Positions 1 through 8,897 of a stretch of 64,000 nucleotides of DNA are shown piece by piece. Origin of the DNA: Eubacterium_G segne (GTDB lineage Bacteria; Bacillota; Clostridia; Lachnospirales; Lachnospiraceae); NCBI RefSeq assembly GCF_014287775.1, contig NZ_JACOOZ010000011.1, forward strand, positions 42,229-106,228. The letters are read 5' to 3'. Position 1 is the stretch's first letter. Every line of letters begins with the position of its first letter. A program made the translations under genes and the position numbers. Below the pieces are notes generated by a model. That model was not told where the DNA came from, searched no databases, and was given only the letters and a program-made list of their open reading frames with translations.

Positions 1-14
1 TAAAAACTATTCAT
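1..14 (-). CDS. Start of the gene downstream of pth (partial, perhaps mfd)
   Basis: An ATG at 14-12 on the minus strand begins a frame reading Met-Asn-Ser-Phe before the window ends. A GGAG sequence 6 bases upstream of the ATG overlaps the pth stop codon, which suggests translational coupling with pth. In many Bacillota mfd, the transcription-repair coupling factor, follows pth closely, so mfd is the first guess. Four codons cannot identify the product. Confidence 0.35.
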
Positions 15-23
15 TCTCTGCTC

Positions 24-578
24 CTAGTTAAATTTATTCATGGCTTCCTCCACGCCACATATTACCATCACTTCTGCTGCAGACGCTGCATTTCTTATAG
101 CCTCATCTACGACCACTCTATCCTGTTTAGAGAATTTTCCAAGAACGTGCTTAACCAAATCTCCTTCGTTAGCCCCTACTCCCACTTTAATTCTCTTAAA
201 CTTATCTGTACCTGCATGGGCAATAATGCTTTTTAGTCCGTTATGACCTCCTGCACTTCCCTTTGCCCTTATTCTGATTTTACCGGTAGGCAGGCTAATA
301 TCATCAGATATTACTATTATATCACTTTCCGGGTTTAATTTGTAGAAATCAATTACAGCCCTAACAGATTCTCCACTTAGATTCATATATGTCTGGGGTT
401 TTACTAAAACAACCTTTTCTGCACCAATCTGACCTATACCACACAAAGCTTTATGCCGTTTTGTCTTTACCTCCACTGCCATTTGCCGTGCTAACTCATC
501 AATAACGTCAAATCCTACATTGTGTCTTGTTTTGTCATATTTTTTATCGGGATTTCCCAAACCTATTATTGCGTACAT
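24..578 (-). CDS. pth: Peptidyl-tRNA hydrolase
   Basis: This cytosolic enzyme cleaves the ester bond of peptidyl-tRNAs released from stalled ribosomes and so recycles tRNA. The 184-residue protein has the usual length for the family. Visible signatures are the N-terminal GLGNP loop (Asn9), the catalytic histidine in HNVGF (His19), the KPQTYMNLSG segment around residues 60-69, and the glycine-rich GSAGGHNGLKS segment near residues 108-118 with its conserved asparagine. The ATG at 578 has an AGGAGA site 7 bases upstream. The next gene starts 9 bases past the stop and uses a ribosome binding site that overlaps it, so the two are probably co-transcribed. Identification is secure. Confidence 0.97.
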   Translation of the reverse strand: MYAIIGLGNPDKKYDKTRHNVGFDVIDELARQMAVEVKTKRHKALCGIGQIGAEKVVLVKPQTYMNLSGESVRAVIDFYKLNPESDIIVISDDISLPTGKIRIRAKGSAGGHNGLKSIIAHAGTDKFKRIKVGVGANEGDLVKHVLGKFSKQDRVVVDEAIRNAASAAEVMVICGVEEAMNKFN

Positions 579-747
579 ATTAATCTCCTAACTAATCTGA
601 TTTATATTATCCCCCTGTATCTGCTGATTATAAACCATAAATTATCATTAATCAACGAATTTACCATGTTCTTACATCCCTTTTATTAACTTATTCTTTT
701 TAATAACTTATTCTTAACAAAGTAATATTTATAAAGGGGATTTTTAC

Positions 748-1869
748 ATGAATAGTAGTGTTTCAAAAAAAAGAATTAATTCATTTACCGGACTTCGTTT
801 TTATATGATGATTATCATTATGTTATCTCATATGGAATTTTTGTCTTTGCTACACAATGGCTATGTTTATTCACGTTTTTTTCATAACGCTTATGTTGCT
901 GTTAATTTTTTCTTTATATTATCAGGCTTTGGTCTCGCATATTCATATAAATGTAACGAGCATTTACCACAGATAACACTACGTAACTCCATTTCATATG
1001 GCATCAAACGCGTAAAAAAAATATATCCTGTTTATTTTATTCTTTTATTTGTATGTTTACCATATTGCCTATATTTAAGTATTTCAGATGGAAATACTAT
1101 TATTGTTGCATTTTGCAAAACTATATTTAAACTTATTCTGGACATATTTTTAGTTCAATCTTCAACAGGTATTCTCCAATTAAGTACCGGAATTAATTCT
1201 GTTGGCTGGTTTTTATCAACTTTGTTTTTATTATATATATGTTGCCCTCTTTTACTAAAACTAAATGAAAAAATAAAAAACAGCTTAAAAGCCGTGTCTC
1301 TTTTTTGGGGAATTAATCTTGCCTTAATAATTATTTTTTATTATATATTTGAGGCTATTGAAAGCAGAACCTTTTTTGACTCACTATCATACACTTCTCC
1401 TTATCTTCGGATTTTTTACCTTATTTCAGGAATACTTCTCTGTGATATGGTAAAGTTATCAAAAAGAAATTTAAATGCATTTAATACTTTTTCTGAAACT
1501 GTTATTGTTTTGTTAAATATCTTATGGTTTGTTTTCAGAAATAGTATAACCATTGATATTCACATAAAATATATAGTAGACTTTTTACTATGTGTTCTTT
1601 TAATATACATATTTGCTTTTGAAAGAGGGTATATATCAAAAGCTTTATCTAATTCCTTCCACGTTAAAGCAGGAAATAACACTATGTATTGGTTTCTGAT
1701 TCATTACCCTATCAGACTGTATGTACATGCAATATTTAGTTTCTTTTCTCCTGCTGCAACCTGGTATATAGGTATAATTGAGGTAACCATAATATTTGTC
1801 TTAACATTTCTTGTAACAAATATTATTACAGGGAAAAAGCATTACTCCACGGATACTTCCATGAAATAA
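748..1869 (+). CDS. Acyltransferase 3 family membrane protein (OafA/YrhL type)
   Basis: A 373-residue integral membrane protein with about ten hydrophobic segments. The N-terminus carries the hallmarks of the acyltransferase-3 family: GLRFYMMIIIMLSHME with the conserved histidine near residue 29, and FFFILSGFGLAYSY near residues 55-68. Such enzymes move acetyl or other acyl groups onto extracellular polysaccharides, peptidoglycan or lipids; the acceptor here is unknown. It stands alone on the plus strand between the minus-strand genes spoVG and pth, with its own AAAGGGG ribosome binding site. A strong hairpin overlaps its last codons. The isolated opposite orientation inside a housekeeping block suggests a lineage-specific insertion. 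Confidence 0.85.
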   Translation: MNSSVSKKRINSFTGLRFYMMIIIMLSHMEFLSLLHNGYVYSRFFHNAYVAVNFFFILSGFGLAYSYKCNEHLPQITLRNSISYGIKRVKKIYPVYFILLFVCLPYCLYLSISDGNTIIVAFCKTIFKLILDIFLVQSSTGILQLSTGINSVGWFLSTLFLLYICCPLLLKLNEKIKNSLKAVSLFWGINLALIIIFYYIFEAIESRTFFDSLSYTSPYLRIFYLISGILLCDMVKLSKRNLNAFNTFSETVIVLLNILWFVFRNSITIDIHIKYIVDFLLCVLLIYIFAFERGYISKALSNSFHVKAGNNTMYWFLIHYPIRLYVHAIFSFFSPAATWYIGIIEVTIIFVLTFLVTNIITGKKHYSTDTSMK

Positions 1870-1881
1870 TGCTTCCCTTTT
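1831..1881. terminator. Bidirectional terminator overlapping the acyltransferase 3' end
   Basis: The arms GGGAAAAAGCATTA and TAATGCTTCCC are followed by TTTT on the plus strand. The left arm lies inside the acyltransferase coding sequence. On the minus strand the same hairpin can end transcription from spoVG, whose stop is 26 bases away. Confidence 0.75.
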
Positions 1882-1906
1882 GATCTTATTCTAAAAAAAT
1901 TGCTTT

Positions 1907-2188
1907 TTATGCTTCCTCTGAAATTTCCGGTTCTAACAGTGCTTTCTCATAAGCATCAAGTACTATTTTCTGAATATTGCTGCGGGTATCTGAGTTAATT
2001 GGATGGGCAATGTCTCTGTACTCCCCATCTGCTGCCTTTCTACTTGGCATTGCAATGAAAAGTCCCTTGTCTCCCTCAACTACCTTTATGTCATGAACAA
2101 CAAATTCGTTGTCAATTGTAATTGAAACAACTGCTTTCATTTTGCCCTCTTTTGTCATCTTTCTAACTCTTACGTCTGTTATGTTCAT
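1907..2188 (-). CDS. spoVG: SpoVG family RNA/DNA-binding regulator
   Basis: SpoVG is a small regulator, about 90 residues, that affects septation, sporulation and gene expression in Bacillota and binds nucleic acids. The protein from the ATG at 2188 has 93 residues and begins MNITDVRVRKM, with the family segments VVHDIKVVEG, GLFIAMPSRK and YRDIAHPI. An in-frame ATG at 2242 exists, but it would run into glgD; the ATG at 2188 has a GGGAG site 7 bases upstream and gives the canonical N-terminus. The gene starts 19 bases after the glgD stop, so it may be transcribed from the glgC promoter. Presence of spoVG does not by itself show that the organism sporulates. Confidence 0.95.
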   Translation of the reverse strand: MNITDVRVRKMTKEGKMKAVVSITIDNEFVVHDIKVVEGDKGLFIAMPSRKAADGEYRDIAHPINSDTRSNIQKIVLDAYEKALLEPEISEEA

Positions 2189-2207
2189 ATTTTTACTCCC
2201 TTTCTTA

Positions 2208-3326
2208 TTACAAGCTATATCTGAAATTTCTTTCATTGACAATCTTTAATTCATTTTCATCTCCAAGATGCTCTCCCGGATTAATGGTACTGTGACTTTC
2301 CACAATGCAATTTTCAATAACCGCGTTATCCCCAATATACACATCATTAAGAATAATGGAATTTTTAATAACGCAGTTATTTCCAACATACGCCTGCTTA
2401 AATACAACAGAACCTTCAACCTTTCCATTAATGATACTTCCACTGGAAATCAAACTGTTACTTACATCTGCTCCGGTGTTATATTTTGCCGGTGGCAAAT
2501 CCTCCACCTTTGAATATATATCCGGATATTGTCTAAAGAAGAAATCCCTTACTTCCGGCTTTAAGAAGTCCATATTTGTATCATAATAATTCTTGACACT
2601 TGATATATTCTTCCAATATGTATCTATTTTGTACACATATATCTTCTTTGTACTTTTATTTCTTATTATAATGTCGTTTACGAAATCGTATCTGTCTTCC
2701 GCAATGCAATTTTCAATAAGCTGTATAAGAAGTCTTCTTCTTATAACATATATTCCTGTAGATATAAGTCCACCAACTTTATTAAGTGGTTTTTCCTCGA
2801 AATCTACCACTCTTCCATTAATATCCGTACTAACAACGCCATATTCCGATACATCTGCCTTGTCTCCTGCATTCTTGCATACGATGGTTAAGTCGGCACC
2901 TGTTTCCACATGTTTTTCAAGAACTTTGTTATAGTCCATCTTGTATACCGCATCTGCCGATGCAATAACTACATAAGGTTCATGGCTTTTCTTTAGGAAA
3001 GCTATATTCTGTGCAATGGCATCAGCTGTTCCTCTGTACCAGAAACCGTTGTCAGATGTAATGGACGGTGTAAATACAAAGAGACCTCCCTGTTTTCTAC
3101 CAAAGTCCCACCACTTTGATGAACTTAAATGTTCATTTAATGACCACGCATTATACTGTGTTAATACTGCCACCTTCTGAATATGTGAGTTTGACATATT
3201 ACTAAGTGCAAAATCAATTGCTCTGTAGCTTCCCGCAATAGGCATTGCTCCTACAGCCCTTTTCCTGGAAAGCTCCTTCATTCTGCTATTATTTCCACCT
3301 GCTAAAATTATACCAACTGCTCTCAT
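2208..3326 (-). CDS. glgD: GlgD subunit of glucose-1-phosphate adenylyltransferase
   Basis: GlgD is the second, largely non-catalytic subunit of ADP-glucose pyrophosphorylase in Bacillota and pairs with GlgC to control ADP-glucose supply for glycogen. The 372-residue protein has a nucleotidyltransferase-like N-terminal domain (IILAGGNNSRMKEL, YRAIDFALSNMSNS) and a C-terminal left-handed beta-helix region with hexapeptide-like repeats (residues about 290-355). The glycine-rich loop lacks the GxGxRL form seen in GlgC, as expected for GlgD. Its ATG overlaps the glgC stop by one base (TAATG), which implies translational coupling and equal dosage of the two subunits. Confidence 0.95.
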   Translation of the reverse strand: MRAVGIILAGGNNSRMKELSRKRAVGAMPIAGSYRAIDFALSNMSNSHIQKVAVLTQYNAWSLNEHLSSSKWWDFGRKQGGLFVFTPSITSDNGFWYRGTADAIAQNIAFLKKSHEPYVVIASADAVYKMDYNKVLEKHVETGADLTIVCKNAGDKADVSEYGVVSTDINGRVVDFEEKPLNKVGGLISTGIYVIRRRLLIQLIENCIAEDRYDFVNDIIIRNKSTKKIYVYKIDTYWKNISSVKNYYDTNMDFLKPEVRDFFFRQYPDIYSKVEDLPPAKYNTGADVSNSLISSGSIINGKVEGSVVFKQAYVGNNCVIKNSIILNDVYIGDNAVIENCIVESHSTINPGEHLGDENELKIVNERNFRYSL

Positions 3327-4597
3327 TAAATCTCACCTGCCTTAACTATATAGTCACCTGATGAAAGCTTTCCGTCAGGGTAATCTGAAAGTTCTGTCTT
3401 TCCTGATACTGCTACATTTTTACCTAAAGTAACTCCACTTGGAATTGTGGAATTTTCACCAATTACTGCTAATTCGCAATTGTAAATCTTCTGACTTAAC
3501 TTGCTGTCAGCATATTCTCCAACACCTATGGAACAATTGTCTCCGATAATGGTGTTTTCAGCTACAATTGCGTTATAAATCTTTGTTCCCTTTCCAATCT
3601 TACATCCCTGCATAATAATTGAATCATGAACTTCTGCATCTTCAGCAATATCAACATTTGCACTTATAACTGAATTATGTACATTACCTCTTACTTCACA
3701 TCCATTACAGATAATGCTTCGCTCTATCTTAGAGTCAGCTGAAACATACTGTGGTGGAAGTGCCTCGCTCTTGGTATATATCTTCCAGAATTCTTCATAA
3801 AGATTAAATTCCGGAACTATATCAATAAGTTCCATATTTGCCTGCCAGTAGGATTTAAGAGTTCCTACATCTTTCCAGTATCCTGTATATTCATATGCAA
3901 AAATTCTTTTTCCGTTCTCATGAACATATGGAATAACATGCATACCGAAATCACAGTTAGGCTGATCCTTCAGTTTAATAAGTGCATCCCTTAAAACCGG
4001 CCAGCTAAATATGTAAATACCCATTGAAGCAAGATTGCTCTTTGGATGTTCCGGTTTCTCCTGAAATTCAGTAATCTTATGATTTTCATCTGTAACTACC
4101 ACACCAAATCTGCTTGCCTCTTCTATTGGTACCGGCATAGCTGCAATAGTAACATCCGCATTATTTGCCTTGTGGTAATCCAGCATAACTTCATAGTCCA
4201 TTTTATAAATATGATCCCCTGACAAAATTAAAACATAATCAGGATTATATGTTTCCATATAATTCATATTCTGGAAAATAGCATTAGCCGTACCTGTGTA
4301 CCATTCCGTGTTCTCACTTTTTTCGTAAGGCGGGAGAACTGTAACACCTCCGATATTGCGGTCGAGATCCCATGGCATACCAATACCAATATGATCATTT
4401 AACCTAAGTGGCTGATACTGTGTAAGTACACCTACCGTATCAACGCCCGAATTAATACAGTTGCTTAATGGGAAATCTATAATCTTATATTTTCCACCAA
4501 ACGCAACTGCCGGTTTTGCAACTTTTGCAGTAAGTACACCAAGACGGCTACCTTGTCCACCTGCTAACAACATTGCAATCATTTCTTTTTTTATCAT
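3326..4597 (-). CDS. glgC: Glucose-1-phosphate adenylyltransferase (GlgC)
   Basis: This enzyme makes ADP-glucose and pyrophosphate from ATP and glucose-1-phosphate, the committed step of bacterial glycogen synthesis. The 423-residue protein has the catalytic loop LLAGGQGSRLGVLT (residues 10-23), the KPAVAFGGKYKIIDFPLSN segment, the WYTGTANAIFQN segment and the LSGDHIYKMDY motif with the metal-binding aspartate. A left-handed beta-helix region fills the last 130 residues. The chosen ATG at 4597 has GAGGTGAG 6 bases upstream. It is followed directly by glgD; glgB lies 14 kb away in the same orientation. A promoter must lie in the AT-rich gap before murC, but I could not place it with confidence. 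Confidence 0.96.
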   Translation of the reverse strand: MIKKEMIAMLLAGGQGSRLGVLTAKVAKPAVAFGGKYKIIDFPLSNCINSGVDTVGVLTQYQPLRLNDHIGIGMPWDLDRNIGGVTVLPPYEKSENTEWYTGTANAIFQNMNYMETYNPDYVLILSGDHIYKMDYEVMLDYHKANNADVTIAAMPVPIEEASRFGVVVTDENHKITEFQEKPEHPKSNLASMGIYIFSWPVLRDALIKLKDQPNCDFGMHVIPYVHENGKRIFAYEYTGYWKDVGTLKSYWQANMELIDIVPEFNLYEEFWKIYTKSEALPPQYVSADSKIERSIICNGCEVRGNVHNSVISANVDIAEDAEVHDSIIMQGCKIGKGTKIYNAIVAENTIIGDNCSIGVGEYADSKLSQKIYNCELAVIGENSTIPSGVTLGKNVAVSGKTELSDYPDGKLSSGDYIVKAGEI

Positions 4598-4907
4598 GTC
4601 AACTCACCTCGCTGCTTATATTAAGTAATAAAATTATAGCATTAAATTGCTAATAATAAAAGCATTTTCCCCCTATTTTTTATTTATATTTTCTCTTTTT
4701 TTTGCCATTTTTCGTTCTTAGTTGTGCAAAATGTACAATTTTTTTATTGTTCTTTCCTATTTCTTATTTTTTCATTAATCTATTTTGTATTTTTAACAAT
4801 TTTCTATACTATATTTTGTCTAAAATTGCTATAATAAAGTTATTCCTGATTTTTGTATTTATTATAGAAGATTTACCTTTTAGTTTTGATTAATTTTATG
4901 TTAAATC

Positions 4908-4936
4908 TTTAAAAAGTACTAAAACAAGTGTATAAT
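4908..4936 (+). promoter_or_regulatory. Putative murC promoter in the glgC-murC gap
   Basis: A TTTAAA element at 4908-4913 and a perfect TATAAT at 4931-4936 are 17 bases apart. The divergent gap from 4598 to 4970 is otherwise very AT-rich and holds only a shadow reading frame with no plausible protein. The match to a sigma-A promoter rests mainly on the -10 box. Confidence 0.5.
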
Positions 4937-4970
4937 CATATAAGATTTTATTATGAGATTGGAGAAGAAT

Positions 4971-6353
4971 ATGTACAAATTAGATTTTAATACTCCTGCT
5001 AAACTACATTTTACCGGAATCGGTGGAATTAGTATGAGTGCATTAGCAGAAATCATGATTTCAAGAGGTTTTACCGTTACAGGTTCAGATTCAAAGGAGT
5101 CCGAAATAACAAAGCACCTAGAGTCATTAGGTGCAACTATTTGCTACGGACAAAAATCGCAGAATGTTTCTTCAGATGTTGAAGTTTTAATTTATACAGC
5201 TGCCGTTAAACAGGATAATCCTGAATTAGTTGCAGCAAAATCAATGAATATTCCCCTTCTTACAAGGGCGGAATTTTTAGGTCAGATTATGCAGAATTAC
5301 CATACTGCCATTGGAGTTTCAGGAACTCACGGAAAGACCACTACTACTTCCATGCTTTCCCAGATTATGCTCGAGGCAGATACCGACCCTACCATATTAG
5401 TAGGTGGAATTATGCCTGCCATTAAGGGAAATACAAGAATCGGTCATTCTGATAAGCTTATTACTGAAGCATGCGAATATACTAACAGTTTCTTATCCTT
5501 TAAGCCAACAGTTGCCATTATTTTAAATGTTGCAGCGGACCATCTGGACTTTTTTAAGGATTTAGACGATATAAGACATAGCTTTAGAGAATATGCCCGT
5601 TTAGTCCCTGATGATGGAGCTTTAATTATTAACAGCGACATTGACAATATTGAATATTTTACGGAAGGGCTCAAATGCAGTGTCATTACAGTAGGTTCAG
5701 ACCCTAATAAAAGTATGTACAGTGCTGCAAATATTACTTTTGATGAATTTGCAAGAGGCTCTTATGACTTAGTTGTAAACGGTGAAATTAAAGACCATAT
5801 TACATTAAAGGTCACAGGAAAGCACAATATTTATAATTCCTTAGCTTCTATTGCCGCTGCCCACTTTATGGGAATAAGTAATGAAGATATTAAAACAGGA
5901 CTTATGGCATATGAAGGTACGGACAGACGTTTTCAGCTTAAGGGTAAATTGGGAGATATTACTATTATAGATGATTATGCCCATCATCCTGATGAGATTA
6001 GGGCCACCCTTAGCACTGCAAAACACTACCCTCACAATAAATTATGGGTTGTATTCCAGCCACACACATATTCACGTACAAAAGCTCTGTTGCCTGAGTT
6101 CGCTGATGCGTTGAAGGAGGCTGATGCAGTAGTTCTGGCTGATATTTATGCTGCAAGGGAGAAAAATACCCTTGGCATAAGTTCAAAAGATGTAATGGAT
6201 GAGATAAAAAAAGACGGTGGTACCGCTTACTATTTCCCAACTTTTAGTGAAATAGAAAATTTTTTATTAGAAAATTGTGCACACAATGATTTGTTAATAA
6301 CAATGGGTGCCGGAGACGTAGTAAAAATAGGGGAACATCTTCTTGGAAAATAA
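4971..6353 (+). CDS. murC: UDP-N-acetylmuramate--L-alanine ligase
   Basis: MurC attaches L-alanine to UDP-MurNAc with ATP, the first amino-acid addition of peptidoglycan synthesis in the cytoplasm. From the ATG at 4971 the protein has 460 residues. It shows the N-terminal GIGGISMSALAEI loop, the ATP-binding GVSGTHGKTTTTSML motif, the IINSDIDN region, the TGKHNIYNSLASIAAA segment and the C-terminal DDYAHHPDEIRATL motif. An earlier in-frame ATG at 4953 lies only 17 bases past the predicted -10 box and lacks a ribosome binding site, while GGAGAA sits 4 bases before 4971, so 4971 is preferred. A strong terminator follows, so murC is probably monocistronic. Confidence 0.96.
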   Translation: MYKLDFNTPAKLHFTGIGGISMSALAEIMISRGFTVTGSDSKESEITKHLESLGATICYGQKSQNVSSDVEVLIYTAAVKQDNPELVAAKSMNIPLLTRAEFLGQIMQNYHTAIGVSGTHGKTTTTSMLSQIMLEADTDPTILVGGIMPAIKGNTRIGHSDKLITEACEYTNSFLSFKPTVAIILNVAADHLDFFKDLDDIRHSFREYARLVPDDGALIINSDIDNIEYFTEGLKCSVITVGSDPNKSMYSAANITFDEFARGSYDLVVNGEIKDHITLKVTGKHNIYNSLASIAAAHFMGISNEDIKTGLMAYEGTDRRFQLKGKLGDITIIDDYAHHPDEIRATLSTAKHYPHNKLWVVFQPHTYSRTKALLPEFADALKEADAVVLADIYAAREKNTLGISSKDVMDEIKKDGGTAYYFPTFSEIENFLLENCAHNDLLITMGAGDVVKIGEHLLGK

Positions 6354-6365
6354 CTTATTAACATT

Positions 6366-6412
6366 CCACAAAATTTTGTTGATAACTATTAACAAAATTT
6401 TGTGGATTTTTT
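6366..6412 (+). terminator. Terminator after murC
   Basis: The perfect 15-bp arms CCACAAAATTTTGTT and AACAAAATTTTGTGG enclose a 10-base loop and are followed by six T residues. Confidence 0.9.
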
Positions 6413-6571
6413 GTTTACATAAGATTGAATTTTAGCAACCTTGATTTTCCAGAGTTAATGGGAGGTGTGACAGTTTTCGACAAATTATGCCCCCTTTTTA
6501 TTATCATTATTAACATTATTAACATACCCCGCAATCCCTTTAAAATAGGGCATTTCAGCCAATTTGTGACG

Positions 6572-6599
6572 TTGATTTTTAGAAATTTTATGCTATACT
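6572..6599 (+). promoter_or_regulatory. Putative promoter of the helicase-loader operon
   Basis: TTGATT at 6572-6577 and TATACT at 6594-6599 are separated by 16 bases and lie about 60 bases before the DnaD-like start codon. In the gap between murC and this gene (6354-6662) I see only the murC terminator and this element. Confidence 0.55.
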
Positions 6600-6662
6600 T
6601 CAAAATGTATTTGAGATGCAGACAAAGCTTGATATAGAAAATTATTGTAGGAGAGCACAAAA

Positions 6663-7847
6663 ATGGCTAAGTTGATTTTAGACAGAGGTAACTTTGCGGA
6701 TTTCACCTCTATTTCGAATGTTTTTTTAGATGAATATATGCCAAAAGCCAATGGGGAATTTATAAAAATCTACCTTCATTTGCTTCGTCTTATGAACAGA
6801 AATACTAGCGAAGCTTCTGAAGATGAATTAACACTTTCAAATATTGCTGACAGGTTTAATATGTTAGAGGCTGACGTAAATCGTGCCCTCCATTACTGGG
6901 CAGATCAAAGTCTGTTATCACTTTCAACGGACAAGTCCGGAAATATTGCCTGCATCAGATTTGAAGCCTTAAAAAGCAACCGTTATCTTGTAAGTGGTAT
7001 TTCCACTGAGAATGTATCTGGTGCTATTGAAGTATCTGATATTTCAGATGTAAAACCTGAAATTTTGGCAGCGGTTTCAGGAGACAGCACTCCTATTCCT
7101 GTTCCAGAAACATCAGGGATTATCATTCCGGCTAAGAGGAAATATTCTCCAAAGGAAATTGCTTCTTTTTCAAATGATGACAGGTTTGAGCAGCTTACAT
7201 TTTTGGCACAGACTTATTTAGGATGTACACTTAATCCTGCTGACATTAACAGCATTATTTATATGTTAGACGGACTTAAGCTGGATTCTGATTTTATTAT
7301 ATACATAATGGAAAAGTGCATTTCAGAAGGTCATAAGACTTTTTCATATATTGAAAAGACTGCTATTTCTTATGTTCAAAAGGATATCTATACTATCGAG
7401 GAAGCTAAGTTAGATGCAAAAGTAAAAAAGGATATTTACAAAAGAATTTATAAGATTTTTGGACTAACTTATAAGGCTCCTGTAAAAAATGAGGTTTTAT
7501 ATATTTCAAAATGGACAGACAAGTATGGTTTTTCTGATGACATTATTTTAGAGGCATGCAACCGTACCATGGAGCATACTCACTGTGCAAGTTTCAGATA
7601 CGCAGATGGTATTTTGACAAACTGGTTCAAAAATGATGCTAACTGCTTAGAAGCTATTGAAAAGCTGGACAAGATTCATTCTGAAGAGACAGCTAAGTCA
7701 TTTAGTGTTGTTTCAAAAGCCCCGGCAAAGAAGGCAGTGAAAGCTAAACGTGCAAAAACTTTTGAACAGCGTACATATGATTACAGTCAGTTAGAAAAGA
7801 AGATTGTAGAAAGCCAAAACAAGAAATTTGCCAAGAAGAATATTTAA
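6663..7847 (+). CDS. DnaD-domain primosome protein
   Basis: A 394-residue protein of the DnaD/DnaB type. In Bacillota such proteins remodel DNA and help load the replicative helicase at origins or restart sites. Residues about 35-95 resemble a winged-helix segment (FIKIYLHLLRLMN, LSNIADRFNMLEADVNRAL). Two DnaD C-terminal-like helical repeats follow, around residues 180-255 and 270-345, the second with the characteristic ILTNWFKND end. The C-terminal tail is lysine-rich and may touch DNA. The ATG at 6663 has AGGAGAG upstream. The next gene encodes a DnaI-like loader after 27 bases, so the pair forms a helicase-loading operon. Which Bacillus protein it replaces, DnaD or DnaB, is not clear from sequence. 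Confidence 0.88.
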   Translation: MAKLILDRGNFADFTSISNVFLDEYMPKANGEFIKIYLHLLRLMNRNTSEASEDELTLSNIADRFNMLEADVNRALHYWADQSLLSLSTDKSGNIACIRFEALKSNRYLVSGISTENVSGAIEVSDISDVKPEILAAVSGDSTPIPVPETSGIIIPAKRKYSPKEIASFSNDDRFEQLTFLAQTYLGCTLNPADINSIIYMLDGLKLDSDFIIYIMEKCISEGHKTFSYIEKTAISYVQKDIYTIEEAKLDAKVKKDIYKRIYKIFGLTYKAPVKNEVLYISKWTDKYGFSDDIILEACNRTMEHTHCASFRYADGILTNWFKNDANCLEAIEKLDKIHSEETAKSFSVVSKAPAKKAVKAKRAKTFEQRTYDYSQLEKKIVESQNKKFAKKNI

Positions 7848-7874
7848 TAAAAGGATTTAAGGAGAGTTTCCCCT

Positions 7875-8867
7875 ATGGGTCTTACAAGAGAACAGTTTGA
7901 TACTATAAGTAACAACTATAATAACAGACGTTTAGAAAATAAAATAGAAATGGACAGGCGTATTAAGGAGGTTTATGAAAATGTACCTCAAATAGCCGAA
8001 TATGACAGGGAAATTGCTTCACTGGCTGTTAATGCCACAAGGCTTGCATTGTCCGGTGATGCTTCTGCTAAGGACTCTTTAAGAGAGGATATTCAGGTTA
8101 TAAGCGAGAAAAAGCGTGCAGCACTTCTTATGAACAGATATCCCGGGGACTATCTGGATGAAATTTTTACCTGTCCTATTTGTAAGGACACCGGATTTGT
8201 CCACGGAAAACCTTGTGAATGCCTTAAGTCTGAAATAATAAATCTTATATATTCAAGATCAGAATTAAATGAGATTTTAGCAGTGGAAAATTTTGATAAT
8301 TTCAATTTTGATTTCTATTCTGATGACATAATTGATGAAGTTTCCGGCATATCTTCCCTGGAAAATATGGAAACTATTGTAGACAGATGTCATTATTTTA
8401 TAAATAACTTTGACAAACACCCATGTAATCTGCTATTCTATGGCAGGGCGGGTACAGGCAAAACCTTTTTAATTAACTGTATTGCCAAAGAATTAATAGA
8501 CAAATCTTATTCTGTTATTTATCTTTCAGCAGTTCAGTTTTTTGACCTGCTTGCAGATTATTCTTTCAGAAGAGAGAATAATTCCGTTTACAGACAGATT
8601 AGTATAAATGAATTAGAGGGATGTGATTTACTTATAATTGACGATTTAGGTACTGAGATGAGCAATTCCTTTACCGACTCGGCACTGTTTGATTGTCTTA
8701 ATGAGCGACTTATACATCAGAAATCTACTATTATTTCTACAAACTTTTCTATAGAAGATTTGCAGAATAAATATGAAGAGAGAATTTTTTCCAGGGTTAT
8801 TGGAAATTATAATTCTTTTAAGATTTTTGGTGATGATATAAGAATAAAGAAAAAGTTTACTATTTAA
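7875..8867 (+). CDS. DnaI/DnaC-type helicase loader ATPase
   Basis: A 330-residue AAA+ ATPase that most likely loads the replicative DnaB-type helicase. The N-terminal 110 residues are helical. A zinc-knuckle-like cluster CPICKDTGFVHGKPCECL lies near residues 100-117, as in DnaI-type loaders. The ATPase core has Walker A GRAGTGKTF near residue 194, Walker B LLIIDDLGTE near residue 253, and a sensor region STNFSIEDL near residue 294, followed by an arginine-finger-like ERIFSRVIG segment. An AAGGAG site lies before the start. It follows the DnaD-domain gene after 27 bases and precedes prs after 30 bases, all in the same direction. Confidence 0.9.
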   Translation: MGLTREQFDTISNNYNNRRLENKIEMDRRIKEVYENVPQIAEYDREIASLAVNATRLALSGDASAKDSLREDIQVISEKKRAALLMNRYPGDYLDEIFTCPICKDTGFVHGKPCECLKSEIINLIYSRSELNEILAVENFDNFNFDFYSDDIIDEVSGISSLENMETIVDRCHYFINNFDKHPCNLLFYGRAGTGKTFLINCIAKELIDKSYSVIYLSAVQFFDLLADYSFRRENNSVYRQISINELEGCDLLIIDDLGTEMSNSFTDSALFDCLNERLIHQKSTIISTNFSIEDLQNKYEERIFSRVIGNYNSFKIFGDDIRIKKKFTI

Positions 8868-8897
8868 CACATTTACACATGAAGGAGAGTTTTACAA

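Noticed and set aside
4702..4893. 63-residue hydrophobic frame between glgC and murC
   Set aside because: Phe/Ile-rich translation of AT-rich non-coding DNA without a ribosome binding site.
6366..6412. DnaA box or origin element near TGTTGATAA
   Set aside because: A single imperfect match lies in the murC terminator loop; there is no cluster and no dnaA or dnaN gene nearby.
6425..6637. 70-residue frame between murC and the DnaD-like gene
   Set aside because: It overlaps the predicted promoter and lacks a ribosome binding site and coding character.
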